The notes below the pieces were generated by a model. The model did no database searches. It was not told the DNA's origin and saw only the letters and a list, made by a program, of their open reading frames with translations. 64,000 nt of DNA from Epiperipatus broadwayi. Taxonomy: Eukaryota; Onychophora; Udeonychophora; Euonychophora; Peripatidae. The number at the start of each line of letters is the position of its first letter. Within the stretch, counting starts at the first letter, position 1. The position numbers and the translations under genes are program-made. The stretch spans positions 188,001-252,000 of the forward strand of contig JAQFVV010000323.1 in the NCBI GenBank assembly GCA_028023455.1, written 5' to 3'. Shown in pieces: positions 1 to 11,376 of the stretch.

Positions 1-366
1 GGAATTTGGCAAATACATTATTATGTGATTAAAAAGTAGATAACCAAATAGGTCACTTTGAATCTCATGTCATGGGATGACCAATGGAAATAGACATTGT
101 AACACCTAGGACAGCAGGTAAAAACTAGCCTTAGACATATGAGGTGAAATTTGAAGGATGGATGTGTTTTTAGTTTGCTCTAAATCATGCTGCTTCACTC
201 TCAGCTTGTTTTCCAGAGAAGTCCACTTCTGTACATACCAGGGTAGACTTAGGGAGATAAATACAGGTCATACAGATCTTGATTATAATTTATGTAAACC
301 TTCGGACCATAAAATATCATGTATTAACATGTATTTTATGTATTAATCAGCTCTTATATATATATA
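1..366. other. AT-rich non-coding DNA
   Basis: No exon, RNA gene or known repeat is recognisable. The short open frames here have no family features. A short TA run lies directly against the foldback element that follows. Confidence 0.5.
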
Positions 367-668
367 TGATCAATAGATGGAGCTTTACCAAGACCTCCAA
401 ACAAGCGTATTTGTTTACACAAATGTCAGAGTCAATATTCACTGTCTCTTTCATTTTGCGCCACCCTCAGATCAGCTGATTTTAAGCTGATTTGCTCTCA
501 TCATCAATATTCACTGTCTCTTTCATCATCACTGATGAGAGCAAATCAGCTTGAAATCAGCTGATCTGAGGGTGGAGCAAAATGAAAGAGACAGTGAATA
601 TTGACCCTGACATTTATGTAAACAAATACGCTTGTTTGGAGGTCTTGGTAAAGCTCCATCTATTGATC
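367..668. repeat. Foldback (long inverted repeat) element, copy 1
   Basis: Two arms of about 136 bp (367-503 and 533-668) are nearly perfect reverse complements around a loop of about 29 bp. The ends read GATCAATAGATGGAGCTT and its complement, and the element abuts a TA run. The loop repeats part of the left arm (the tract CACTGTCTCTTTCAT occurs in both). A second element at 23680-23953 has almost the same termini (GATCACTAGATGGAGCTT) but a different interior, so this is a family. No coding capacity is seen. A hammerhead-like sequence spans the loop and right arm. Confidence 0.85.
524..574 (+). ncRNA. Candidate type I hammerhead ribozyme in foldback 1
   Basis: The core CTGATGA is at 532-538 and GAAA at 553-556. 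Stem II is GAGC/GCTT (539-542 with 549-552, closing G-U). Stem III is A556-T558 with G563-T565 around a four-base loop. The predicted cleavage follows the AUC triplet at 566. Stem I pairs 567-574 with 524-531 with one mismatch. The left arm carries the mirrored sequence with C and G core bases changed, so only this side looks intact. Because this lies inside a palindrome, some pairing is forced; the two conserved core boxes are not. Confidence 0.55.
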
Positions 669-1725
669 ATTAATACAAGCGATAGCAGGTTTTTACGTAT
701 ATAAAACTTGTTTTGTTTTTCATATATATATATATTAATGTAATTAATAATAGGTATTCATCTATTAACCCTCTGATATTTATATTAAACCAATTAACTC
801 AAATTGCTGTATTCATTTGAGTGTGATAATTCACACCTGAATCTATCAATCATTTGGCCCAGTTGAGGTCACCTACCCAGGCCCTTATATATTCATCTAG
901 ATGTGGATATTGCTGTATTTTAAAACAAAATTTGCTATATTTATCAGAGATTAATATTTTTCATTTATATTCTAAAAATAAATTTCAATTCAAAATATTT
1001 TATTTTATAAGAGTGATTCTGATCTGCCATCAATTCAATAATAAAAGTTATTTATTGTTTTCATTACAATCCCATTTTGTCTGTTCTTTTAAAGTTCAAC
1101 TATAATATTTTGAACTTGTTTTCATTTGGAAACATTTTATTCCCCTGCTTGAGTAACGGGTCTCTTAAAAATCATATTGCAAAATCATATGAGTTTTATA
1201 AAATAGAATAAATAATAGAAAGTTTAAAAAGTTTAAGTTTAAGCAGGGGTAAATTACTGTTACATATGTTGTCGAACGTGAGAACCCGAACATTCGTTCA
1301 TAAAAAAAAAAAAAACGAGAAAAATACGTAATACAAAAAATAAAAAAAATCGGCTTGCATAAATAAAAATATATAATTAAAGTGAAAAAAATAATGAGAG
1401 ATGAGAGAGAATAAATGGTACTAATGATAATTTTATATGCTACAAAAGAAAGATAAGTGGATGTAGTTTAATGAAATAATATAGTTGGTATTAAAAAAAG
1501 AAAAATATATATACATCATAGATATCAGTAAATAGGTGCAGGTAAGCATTGGCATTAGGTTAGGAATTGGCATGCAAGTGGTTTTGGGGGAAATGTAGTG
1601 AGAAAATTGACCGAAACTCATGTTTGATTATAAATTAAATAAAATAAAAATTAGTTATCTTATTAGTGTGAATAGAATACAATATTAAAAATAAATAATA
1701 TAAAAAGTAGTTTAAAATTATAAAT
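669..1725. other. AT-rich non-coding DNA
   Basis: Downstream of the foldback, about 60 bp (CATTAA, then CTTGTTTT) resemble the same position after the 23.7-kb foldback, so the element may extend to about 725. Otherwise I see no gene. From about 1150 to 1720 the strand becomes A-rich and may be the untranslated leader of the decayed retroelement that follows. Confidence 0.4.
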
Positions 1726-2160
1726 ATGACAAGAAATAAAGCCAAATTGGAGGTTGAAGATAACATAATAGGAAATAGTGAGATCATAGCATTAATAACT
1801 TGCATGCTTGAAAAACAGAAAGAAGCTGTTGAAGAATAATATAAAAAATAGATGAAGAGCTTAAAAACCAAAATAATGAAACAATCAGAAAATTGCAAAT
1901 GCAGACTGAAATGCTCGAAAAATTTAAAGAGCAGATCATAATGGGCTATAATAAATAAAAGGAGGAATCATGAAAAAAGTGAACGAAAATAAAAAACAAA
2001 TAAACATTCAAATAGGGACCATGTATAATATAAAAGAAACAAATAAAATAGAACTTGAAGAAGCAAATGTTGGCTAGTATGAGGAGTGGTAGAAGAAACC
2101 AAGTTAGCAAACTGCAGAGCAATAGATGAGATGAAAGCTGAATTTAATCACTTAGCAGAA
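1726..2160 (+). pseudogene. Decayed coiled-coil ORF, probably retroelement gag/ORF1 N-terminus
   Basis: An ATG at 1726 opens a 37-codon Lys/Glu-rich frame that stops at 1837. The next frame (about 1845-1958) continues the same charged, heptad-like character (motif EMLEKFKEQI). It looks like one protein broken by a one-base shift. Further Lys/Glu-rich pieces continue to about 2160 with more stops. Composition and position ahead of the LINE suggest a retroelement structural-protein N-terminus, comparable in style to the gag start at 51134. No zinc knuckle or enzyme domain is visible, so assignment is tentative. Confidence 0.4.
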
Positions 2161-2760
2161 AAAAATAAATCAAATAAAGTCCACAAACTGAACTAAAAAA
2201 GCCTGATCAACTAAATGCAAACATGCATGTTATGAATAACGTTCCATGAGTTAACCTGAGAAACACATTTATAAAAAATTTCAGTTGATTTACAAAGGTC
2301 AATATATGATAATCCATCAATATAACTTCAATGCTTGTATGATAGACAAAGGCAATATAGAAAAAAGGAACATTTAACACAAGATCACTGAAGTTAAGTG
2401 GAGCACTGAAGAATAATAAAGAACTGCCTGACAAAAATAAAAATAAACTGAGTTGGATTTGCAGGCGGAACCTATGATTTAATAGTGACCATGGATTTTG
2501 AATAATGGAAAAATGATTCAAATTAGTCTTAATAAAATAAAATGATAAAAATAAATTCTTAAAGAACTTAGTTTGAAAATGTTAAATCAAGTTATGTCAA
2601 AACCCTTGATTATGTCATCGATTATTGAGATATTCCAGCTCGAAAGTCTAAAGCATAACGGAGCATGATGTAAACACAATGAATGTGTAAAAATCAAAAT
2701 AAACAAGCAAAATAAAAATGTTTCTTTTAAAATAATAAAAAAAAAGAGTATGATATAGAT
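2161..2760. other. Degenerate sequence between retroelement pieces
   Basis: AT-rich with many stops in all plus frames. It may be the 5' leader of the LINE or the rest of the decayed ORF upstream. The left boundary of the LINE cannot be fixed from one copy. Confidence 0.35.
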
Positions 2761-5225
2761 AATATACATAGCAATTCAAACTTAAATTGTCACACTCAGT
2801 CATTCAACAGAAACGATAGCCGAAATCTTCATAGCTATAATAACAAATCTCAGTCTCCATCTAAGATCAAAAACCTTCCCATTAGCAATGCTAAGCACCA
2901 AATAATTACTGACAACATTAAAATGCAAGAAATTATACAAACTTCGTCAGTTATATGGAATAGCGTTGGTTTCTCATCGGGTGAAATAACAGCCAATATT
3001 AATAATACATACGAAAACAGTAACAACACTCACTGTATTTCCCAAACTCCTTTAGGAGAAGTAAATAAACACAATTCATCCACAACCACGAAACACTCTC
3101 AGAATAATTTGGAACAAAAAATAAAATATCAGCAAAATCTATCTGAAGAAAGGGAAAAATTTTTTTTTAAATCAGCAGAGGTCACCAAATTCGCTTCTGT
3201 ATCACCAGAGACTGTCAACAGTATTTCAGGAGAAAAAAACGAAATAACAGATTAAAAAAAATCAACAAAACCCATTCACAAACAAATGAAAATTTCAAAC
3301 TAGATGAACCTTTAATATCTACATCATTCGCACATTTCAAAACAGACTCTCAAATACAAACCCTTCCAAAAAAATCTATATCCTACGCTAACGCTTTAAG
3401 TAACAACAAAGACGTTAAAACCGTGGAGACTAACTCGGTCAGCAATATTAATGAAATGCTTATAGGCATATCGGAATATGAAAGAGAAATCACACCAGAA
3501 GACAATCAACACTCCCAATCAATTAAGATATTAAATTATAATAATATTACCGACAAAATGCATCAAAACATAAACTATAATTTCAACAAAACTATTCCAA
3601 ATATGCTCTATAAATCTTTCCAAAATTATTACAATGACAAAACTCTAATCCTAGCAGTAACGAATGAAAACTTATTATTATACAAATTCCCCATGGAACA
3701 TTTATATTCTGTAATTAAACAACATGATTCAGAGTTGGGGATTTATCAAATACTAACACATCCTAATGACAGATATGTGGCAATAGAATTTAAGACCTGG
3801 GCAGACAGGCTACAATTTAAAAACAATATTAAAATACTGGGAAATAAAATACTTTGCACTGTAGAAATGAACAGACCTATGATACTACAAGGGAAAATCA
3901 AAAACTGCCTAACAAGATTCACTGAACAAGAGCTCCAAAATATCCTCAATCCCTATGGCCCTGTATCAAAATTTAAATTCCTTCCAGACCCCATCTTAAA
4001 CAGAAACATAATATCAAATGCAGCAATCTTCTCACTAGCCATGAAAAAAAATGTTTCTCCCACTGACATCCCTACTGTAGTTAATGCAAGAGGTTCATCA
4101 ATGGTCTTAACATTCAGGGGGGGCGGCCTCAGTGCTTTCACTGTTTACAAAGGACACACTTTATAAAAGACTGTTTGGCATGTATCTGCACTACCTGCAA
4201 TCAAAAGAAAGGCAAGTTCCACCACTGCAATGGAAAGAATATAGAAACAACAACCACTGCAAACACCAAACAGTCACCTAAAACAGACAATAATATTGAA
4301 AACCACACTGATAAACTCAGGGCTTCAACATCAAACTATACTGAATTTATAGACATAACTCCCACAGATGTAACACCAGACCACATAATATCTAGAGATG
4401 AAGATCAAGATGAAAATCTTTCCCAACAAACTGAAATGGAATTCCACAACAATACAACCAAAAATAGAAATGATAAACAAACCACTACATCAAGTACACC
4501 TCATCTCATTTCAAACCAATACACAGATAATATTCAGTCAATAAACAGTACAACATTGGGAAAAAAGGGCTATGAATCAATGCTTGACAATCCTTCAAAC
4601 TTGAAATCACTTCCAATAGAAGAAACAGACACCAGAATCAAAATAGACAAAAATAACACAAAGTAAACAAAATACAATAACTCCACATCCTCAAAAAGAA
4701 AGTAGCAAAACCAATAAACCAAGGAAAAAATTCAATCCAGCACACACCAAAACTCAAAACCTGGGGGAAAAGGATGGTTTATCTGGACATTGAAATCAGG
4801 ATCATTCACAAGAAGTAGGGCTAACACGACAAGCTATACCAAATATTAATAAATGGAAATCAGATGTTCCAGATAAATCAAGCTCAGATGATGATATGAA
4901 TTCTGGGTTTATAACACAACTACCTACATTAAAACCAGATTCACAAGAATCACAAAGTAAACACAAAGTGTCATGGAAAAAAAAGAAAAGAAAAACCTCT
5001 GAGCACTCTGATACAGATTCAGCACCAATGGAAGATGATCCCTATTTGGAATTACCAGATTCTATGGAAAATGAGGACCTTCCAGTACTCATGGAATCAA
5101 ATCTACATCAACTCTCATTGGAAGAAGCATCAGATCAAGAAACCAATTATAGTCATTTACTTCCAAATTCTCCCCGAGACCAGGGGCCGGCTGGAAAGGC
5201 AGGGACACTATATTATGAACTATAA
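2761..5225 (+). pseudogene. LINE ORF1 (gag-like, CCHC zinc knuckle), frameshifted
   Basis: The open frame runs in pieces: about 2785-3255, 3423-4166, about 4125-4666 and 4896-5225, in different frames. The N-terminal part is Asn/Ser/Thr-rich and probably disordered. Residues translated from 3890-4110 (TRFTEQELQNILNPYGPVS and following) resemble the RRM-like fold found in many ORF1 proteins. Directly after, in another frame, comes a zinc knuckle CFHC-LQRT-H-FIKD-C (CX2CX4HX4C, starting at 4133), then an unusual second Cys/His cluster (CTTC...HHC). The shift occurs at a run of seven G at 4117-4123. The C-terminal acidic region overlaps the start of ORF2 by about 10 bp. The likely role is RNA binding in the retrotransposition particle; this copy cannot make it intact. 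Confidence 0.75.
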
Positions 5226-8200
5226 AATTGCTGGGATTAATGTCTGTGGCCTCAACTCATTGGCCCGTGCTCATGCAATTAGAAATTGGATAAGCATTAA
5301 CTCTCCCCACATCTTTCTAATGGGGGAAACCAAATTCCATAATAACACTGACACTAAAATAGAAACATTAATTGCCACTATGGGCTTCACTAAATTTTCA
5401 GTTGGACATTCAGCAGCTGGAGGGGTTGGAGTATTAATTAACAAAAAATTTCCTCCAAACAAATTCTGTATTCTCTATTTGGATAACAATTTAATCTTAT
5501 TAGAAATAGACTATTGGGGCTACAGCATAAATCTAGCTTATATATACACTTCAAACAATTCTACTATCTATCACAAAATAATTCAGATTTTAAATGCTAT
5601 CCTTAGCAACAAATCAGGCTCTTTACTTATATTGGGAGATTTTAACACCACATATGGTCACTTTAATCTAAAATTTCTTCCACTGATAAATAGAAACTTG
5701 ATGTGTGGGTAAGGATTCCTTCCTCCCGGATCCTACTCCTTTTACACCAAGTCCCACCAAACCCTAATAGACCTATTATATTATTCACCAGATTTACATT
5801 TTCATCTAAATGCAAAACTTTTCGGACCATATGGCCCTTGTAGTTACTCTTGAAACCATGGCTGGCCTCCCAAACCCAGACGCTCTTCACAAAACCATGC
5901 AGATGGTAACAAAATCAAACATAACAGAGGCCATAGTGTCTGAATCTTATATATATTTTCACAAAATCAACATCCTTTCAAGACCAGCTGAAGAAGCCTG
6001 GTTTTCATTTATAGGCATCCTACAGACAATATTAAAACACCACACCATGAAAGTCAAAGGCCCTAATAGCCTCTTTAGAGATCTTCTACAAATAGGGAAT
6101 CAGCTTCAGATGCTCCAAAGTCAACCTATCAAAACACAAGATATATATAGTCTTAAAAACCTATACCGATCAAGACAAAAATTCCTAGCGGAATACCTAT
6201 CCATTAGGAGAGCCAAATGTTTTTTATCACAACAACATCACTGGACAAAAGGCTACTTGAGATGGGCACTTGGAGGGAAAAATAACAAAACCACTCCCAC
6301 CTTTATCATTGCAGATGGGAAAACCTTACTGAGAACACCTATGATGAACACAATAAAAGAACACTTCCGGAAAAGAATGCAAACCGCAATCTTCAATGGC
6401 ACACAATCCTGGTCTGAAGTTGATCCACAGGCACTACATGGGACCACAGAAAACCTACTCCAACAGAAAATATCTTCCCTTCTAGATGGTGTACATCCTG
6501 GATTACATGGGATTCCCAGATTCCTAATCCTACACCTCAATCAATTTGCAATTCCCCTAATGAAGAAGATGGTGGATTACCTAGCAACTGGTAATAGAGT
6601 GATACCTAACCTTTACCCAGTGGCACTAGTTCCATTTATAAAAAAAATCAGGTTATGGATCTCTCAAACATCAGACCTATTTCCATGACACCCCTGCTAA
6701 TTAAAATTGTGGAGTCTGTGATCAAAGACCTCATCCAACCAAATGTCTTAAAGCACATATCTAACAACCAATATGCCAAGAAGGGATCCTCTACTGCACA
6801 TGCAATGGGCAACATAATCTCCATCATTGACTATGTCAAAATCCACCAGAAGTCAGGGCCAATAGCTATTCAACTGGACATTGCTACAGCCTTTGACTCG
6901 GTACATATAGACATACTCTTAAATATTTTGGCCGAGTATGATGTTCCTGCAGCTGCTGTCCAGATCATAAGCAACTTACTATACAACAGAGAAATTTTTA
7001 TCACTATGGATGGTAATATTACCTCCGGATTTAAACCGACACAAGCTCTCCCTCAGGGTTCCCCCCTCAGTGCCCTATGCTTCATCACATATATAAATCC
7101 TCTCCTGATGGATTTGGAAAAAAATCTACCAAGTCTTTTTAAAACTAATTTAAGCAGAGAATTCAACATGTTTGCCTACATGGATGATGTAATGATCATC
7201 CTACCATTAAGTAAACATATTCCTTTGCTACAAACAATATTAAGCCGCTATACTGAGAAATACAGGCTGAAATTCAACCCCAGCAAGTCTGCCTCTTGGC
7301 AAATTGTTTCAGGAAGGAAAATTAACACCCTCTTCTCTGCCAAGCCACAGAGATATCTTGGGTTTTCCATATTCAAATCTAGCACAGCAATGACCAAAGA
7401 GATTCAGGATAACATCCTAGAAACAACAAACAAATTCATCACTTCCTTGTCACAAGTCTACCTTTCCCTCCCTGGCAAGGTAGCACTAATTAACATGAAT
7501 GTGATGCCAAAAATAACATACTTTCTTTCATTTATCAAATGCAACAAAAGCTTCATAAATAAAATAAATGGCTTGTGCTCAAGGCTTTTCTGCAAAGGTA
7601 AAACGGTCGCGATCAGCCTCAAAGGCACACAGCGACCAAGAAAGCTAAATGGTCTTGTTCTCCACTCCATTCAGGCATTGATTTACCAAAAAACCCACAA
7701 TTTCATACACAACTTGGTAGCATCATATGCTTTCCTTTAAAAGGTAACACCCACTGACCGACCCCCACCAGACAGACAAACGTGGATCACTAGAAACACA
7801 AGCTTTATCAAACAGCACTGCCCAATAAATGACTCCACATTCAATTCTAAAATATCATTATGGCAAGCATACACAATCCTCCATCCAATCTTACATCCTA
7901 TAATCAACACATTTTATTACAATAATCAGAAACTGGTATCCAACTTTAAAAGATGGAGTCTAGAGGCTAAATACCTAGACTTTCTCATTAAATACAACAT
8001 TAATGGACTACCTACTAATCACTTCCTCTTTTACCAACATGGTCATAACATAGACCCTACTTGCAGCATTTGCATGAATGGCAATGAGACATTGGAACAC
8101 CTTTTCTCACAATGTATGGGACTCAGAGTGATCCGAGAAATCATACTCTCCAACACCAAGATAGATTTCCAACTGATCTCATCTCTGAAAGATAGTATCA

Positions 8201-8409
8201 ATACTAAAACCTATCCAATAATATGTCTCTCAGTGTTTTTGAACTATGCCATATGGGTTACACATTGTAAACTAATCATGGAACACCCACATCCTAATAT
8301 AAAACAGGTTTTTTTCAAAACAATGATTAAAATCCAGAAGAGAGACCAACTCCTGGCATCGTCAAAAACATTTGAAGACACTTGGACATTATACAATATG
8401 CCAAACTAA
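5215..8409 (+). pseudogene. LINE ORF2 (endonuclease + reverse transcriptase), inactivated
   Basis: I chose the ATG at 5215 because the AP-endonuclease motif follows at once (AGINVCGLNSLARAHAIRNW, then GETKFHNN and GDFNTTYG). The SDH motif closing the nuclease appears in another frame at about 5822, so there are frameshifts near 5700 and 5810. A further shift near 6640 precedes the RT: NIRPISMTPL, LDIATAFDSVH, LPQGSPLSALCF and the catalytic FAYMDD (about 7172). After a single in-frame TAA at 7738 the same frame stays open to 8409 and encodes a C-X2-C-X8-H-X4-C cluster (CSIC...HLFSQC). Its role would be target nicking and target-primed reverse transcription in the nucleus. The few lesions suggest a moderately young insertion. 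Confidence 0.85.
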
Positions 8410-8610
8410 CAACAAGGCAAAAGGGGGGGGGGGTAACAATCAGATAACAAATATGTGAAAGATCTAATGTTCACACCATATTGGGCAACATAGACTCATC
8501 AGAACCCAAATGAAAATAACAAGATAGTTAGAACAACAATGTAAACCCCAATTGTATGATTACCCATCACTGTATACATTAGAAATAATAAATTATTATT
8601 GAAACTAAAA

Positions 8611-10392
8611 AAAGAGTAAAAATAATGCTTTAATAATAAAAGTGAAATAAACAAGTGTATGATAAAAATACTAATGAAAATAAATCATTATCAAATGAAA
8701 AAAAAAAGTGTTAATTAAAGATTGAAGTGTGTGCGAGTATTTGGGCAAAAATATAAATTTCAGGCCCGATTTTGGGTTGGATTAAGCTTTCTCTTGTGGT
8801 AACTTTATTCTACAGATGGGTATTGCAAAGATTAAATAATACTGATGATGTACCAGTAGAAAAAGTCCTGGCATATAATAAATAATAAATCTGGAAGAAA
8901 AATTTCCAGTAACCAAATAAAATAAATCTTTCTGTAAGTAGAATGGGCAATAGATGTAATGCTGCAATTTGCAACATTAAAGTCCATGTTCATGATCCGT
9001 TATGCACAAAGAATGTCCATGCTGTAGTCACGACTTCTGCCAGAAATTAAAAGTTATTTAATCAGCACAAAATCGATGTGTGTTGAATTGCCTAATACTT
9101 TGCTGTCTGCCTATATTAACATTAACATTTATTAGCTAATAATGAAAACAAAAACTAAAATGCACTTAAAAAAATAAAGTTATTAAAAATAAAAATTTAA
9201 AGTGGTCAATACTTAAAAAAAAAGTAATAAACAAACCAAAATTCTCAATTGGGAGAGGTGTGATGTAACAGTATGTATTGAAACTGTCGACCTTAGTTCA
9301 AGATCGAGCTTCGCTGTTCTATAACAACCCACGTTTAATCCTGTTTTTTTTTTGTCACATGTGGAGACGTTAAAGATAGTAAAGCTTGGTGGTAGGAGGA
9401 GAGTGTGAAGAAATTATTGTTGGAAATAATTTTTTTTTACTATAATGTTGGTGATTTATGTGGGGAATACGGGGTTTAGGTTTTTGGGGTGGGGGGGGGT
9501 TTTTTTTTGGGGAGGGGGGGGGGAGGGGGGGGGAAAAAAAAAAGGAAGGGGGAAAGGGGGGGGGAATAATGCCTAGTTTGTTGTTTCAGACCTATTTAAT
9601 GCTGTTCAAACAACATATACTTCGCCAGGAAAATGACCTTTAAGGTCTCATTACAACAATATATTTTTTTGAAAAAGACCACATTCTTTATTCTCTTCAA
9701 AACATGTTGTGGATATAAATGTTATATTCATTATATCATGATTTTATAAATAAATAAATAAATACTAATAATTCTGCGCTAATACGCTTGTTAGAGAAGT
9801 TTAATTTTGTTTATAAGTTTATATACACTAAGCGCTTTCGCAGTTATAAGAGTTCATGTTCGTAGCTGAGTGCAGTCAATGATAATGAGAAGTATTGTAA
9901 TTTATGTAAATTAGTTTGCTGTTCATTTCGCCATACGTCATGGTGTTTTCTTTGTTTTGATTAATTTGTCCATCTTTTTGAAATGGTGGAACAGGTGTTC
10001 TTCCTATTTATGGTTTGTCTTTCTCTCTCTCTTTATTTACATTTCGTTACCGAAGGAAGGGAAAAAATATTTGCCGACCTTTAAATATAGCTCGGTAATT
10101 TTTAACATATAATAAATTCCAAATTTTTAATATTACATTTAGATTTACCATTCACTTTTACTATAGAAAAAAAAAAATTTTTATTTAAAACTTAGTTCAG
10201 AAAAGGCAAACTAGAACAGGTTCAAATGTATATTTTTTTAACAAAAACTAGGCAGTTCTTTTATGTGTATTGAGACAATTTTTCTTTCATTATTTACAAT
10301 GTACTTTATTATTCGGATTGTCATATATTACAAAGTATATACTAAATAATGTTTAATAATATGCATAAATTAATTTTTCCTTTAACTTTTAG
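8611..10392. other. AT-rich non-coding DNA, probably intergenic or intronic
   Basis: No exon or element is recognised apart from the G-rich block at 9486-9564. Short pyrimidine tracts occur near 10020. Confidence 0.4.
9486..9564 (+). repeat. G-homopolymer-rich block
   Basis: Several runs of 7-10 G are interrupted by T and A runs in otherwise very AT-rich DNA. The plus strand could form G-quadruplexes. It is also the kind of sequence where assembly or base-calling errors occur. The open frame across it is low-complexity Gly and is not a gene. Confidence 0.7.
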
Positions 10393-10474
10393 GGAGTTTA
10401 CATCATTATCTCTCAAGTGACAAACATCTACGCGTGCGCAAACGCAAATGGAAGTCTGTATAATGAATTCACAT
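10393..10474 (+). other. Candidate exon: end of an Ig-like domain
   Basis: A pyrimidine-rich acceptor (TTTAACTTTTAG) precedes an open stretch of 27 codons plus one base. It contains IYACANANGSLYNEF, which resembles the F and G strands of an Ig domain (Y-x-C-x-x-N-x-x-G). The base composition is richer in GC than its surroundings. It would start in phase 0 and end in phase 1, as the confirmed exon at 40408 does. Against it, the donor (CAT|GTGTTT) is poor, the strand before the Tyr-x-Cys is short, and the Asp-x-Gly turn is missing. It could be a decayed or chance exon. Confidence 0.3.
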
Positions 10475-10829
10475 GTGTTTTTTTGAAACACATTTGTTTC
10501 TCTCTGCAGCGTTGCAATATAACCAATCTGAGCTGCATCTGATATGTTATATATATGTATTCAATGGACTACTCTAAAATAAATCTGTTTCTAGTTTTTG
10601 AAGTTAAAAATTGTCCAATGTGGAATGAGATGTATTTTCATTTTTCAAAAATCACCAACAGAATTTAGAATTCATTTAATTATCTAATTGAGTAACAATT
10701 AAAGGGTTCATTATAGATCTAACATGAGATGGAAATGGATCATATTTTTATATATATATTTGATATGTCAAAATTTTATCTAAAATAGACCCTATTTGTG
10801 TTTCAGTCTTTTTAAGTTGCTAAAAAGAA

Positions 10830-10929
10830 ATGAGTCATATATTGAATTTTGATTATGATGATATAGTATGTGAGATTTACAGACGCATGAAAATGGAACA
10901 TAAAAAAGTATGGTTAATTTCTAATTCAA
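10830..10929 (+). other. Candidate exon: first half of the Ig domain completed at 11200
   Basis: The frame contains DDIVCEIYRRMK, 13 residues and then VWLISN, a Cys-to-Trp spacing typical of Ig strands B and C. A possible donor (TCAA|GTAATG) at 10930 leaves phase 1. Joining to the exon at 11200 restores an open frame across the junction, which places the Trp just before the C' strand as expected. The weak point is the start: a TAA lies two codons before the ATG at 10830 and the only acceptor there (AAAAAG) is poor. The residues before the Cys are also fewer than usual. Confidence 0.3.
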
Positions 10930-11199
10930 GTAATGTCCTAAATCGATTTTTTCTACAGTATTCAATCAAATCAAAACTGAAGTTTTATTTAAGAATTATA
11001 TATTTTCTTTTATACATTATTTAAATCCGTGTAATTATTACAGTCGCAAATGTCCGAAAGCCTGTGACAATTGACAATCCAATAGAACGGAAAGCTAATG
11101 GCTTTTGAAAAAATGTGAAAACACATCCTACTTTTAGTCGACTTTATTTACACAAAAGTTCTACATTGCTGTTTTTGTTTCTATGTTTTTAAATATTAG

Positions 11200-11376
11200 G
11201 TAATGACATAATTGCTGCACCTAGAATTGAATATGTTAGTAATAGTCTGGTAAACACTATTAGCAGAATTACACTTCAAAGAAGACTGGAAGATGTTAAT
11301 GCAGTATATAGTTGTGAAGCCACACATATAGCTTCTAATCTAAAATCAACAGTTCAAGTTATATTAAGTGGTCCAC
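11200..11376 (+). CDS. Exon of an Ig-superfamily gene (second half of an Ig domain)
   Basis: The 177-bp exon lies between a good acceptor (AAATATTAG) and a near-ideal donor (CAC|GTAAGT). It starts in phase 1, ends in phase 1 and is open throughout. The protein carries strands D to G of an Ig domain, with ITLQRRLEDVNAVYSCEATH at its core. The Asp, five residues, then Tyr-x-Cys gives the F-strand cysteine. It ends with QVILSGP, and the next exon adds QPPENL, the usual linker into the next Ig domain. The gene should encode a cell-surface or secreted adhesion protein. The extra residue between Asp and Tyr and the WW in the next domain recall nephrin/Kirre relatives. The matching first half is not certain. 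Confidence 0.85.

Larger units (their letters stand above)
2761..8610 (+). mobile_element. Nearly full-length, inactivated two-ORF LINE
   Basis: The layout is ORF1 with an RNA-binding and zinc-knuckle region, ORF2 with AP-type endonuclease then reverse transcriptase, then a 3' UTR of about 200 bp ending in an A-rich tail near 8605. This is the order of APE-class non-LTR retrotransposons. No RNase H domain is seen after the RT. Frameshifts and one nonsense codon inactivate both ORFs. A diverged 3' fragment of the same family lies antisense at 14410-14690. The clade (I/Jockey group versus L1/Tx1 group) is not decided. Confidence 0.85.

Noticed and set aside
9458-9643. Gly-rich 61-codon frame
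   Set aside because: Product of the G-run low-complexity block.
11041-11106. Acceptor ATTATTACAG followed by ANVRKPVTIDNPIERKANGF
   Set aside because: The open stretch ends in TGA before any donor and shows no domain. It may be chance.
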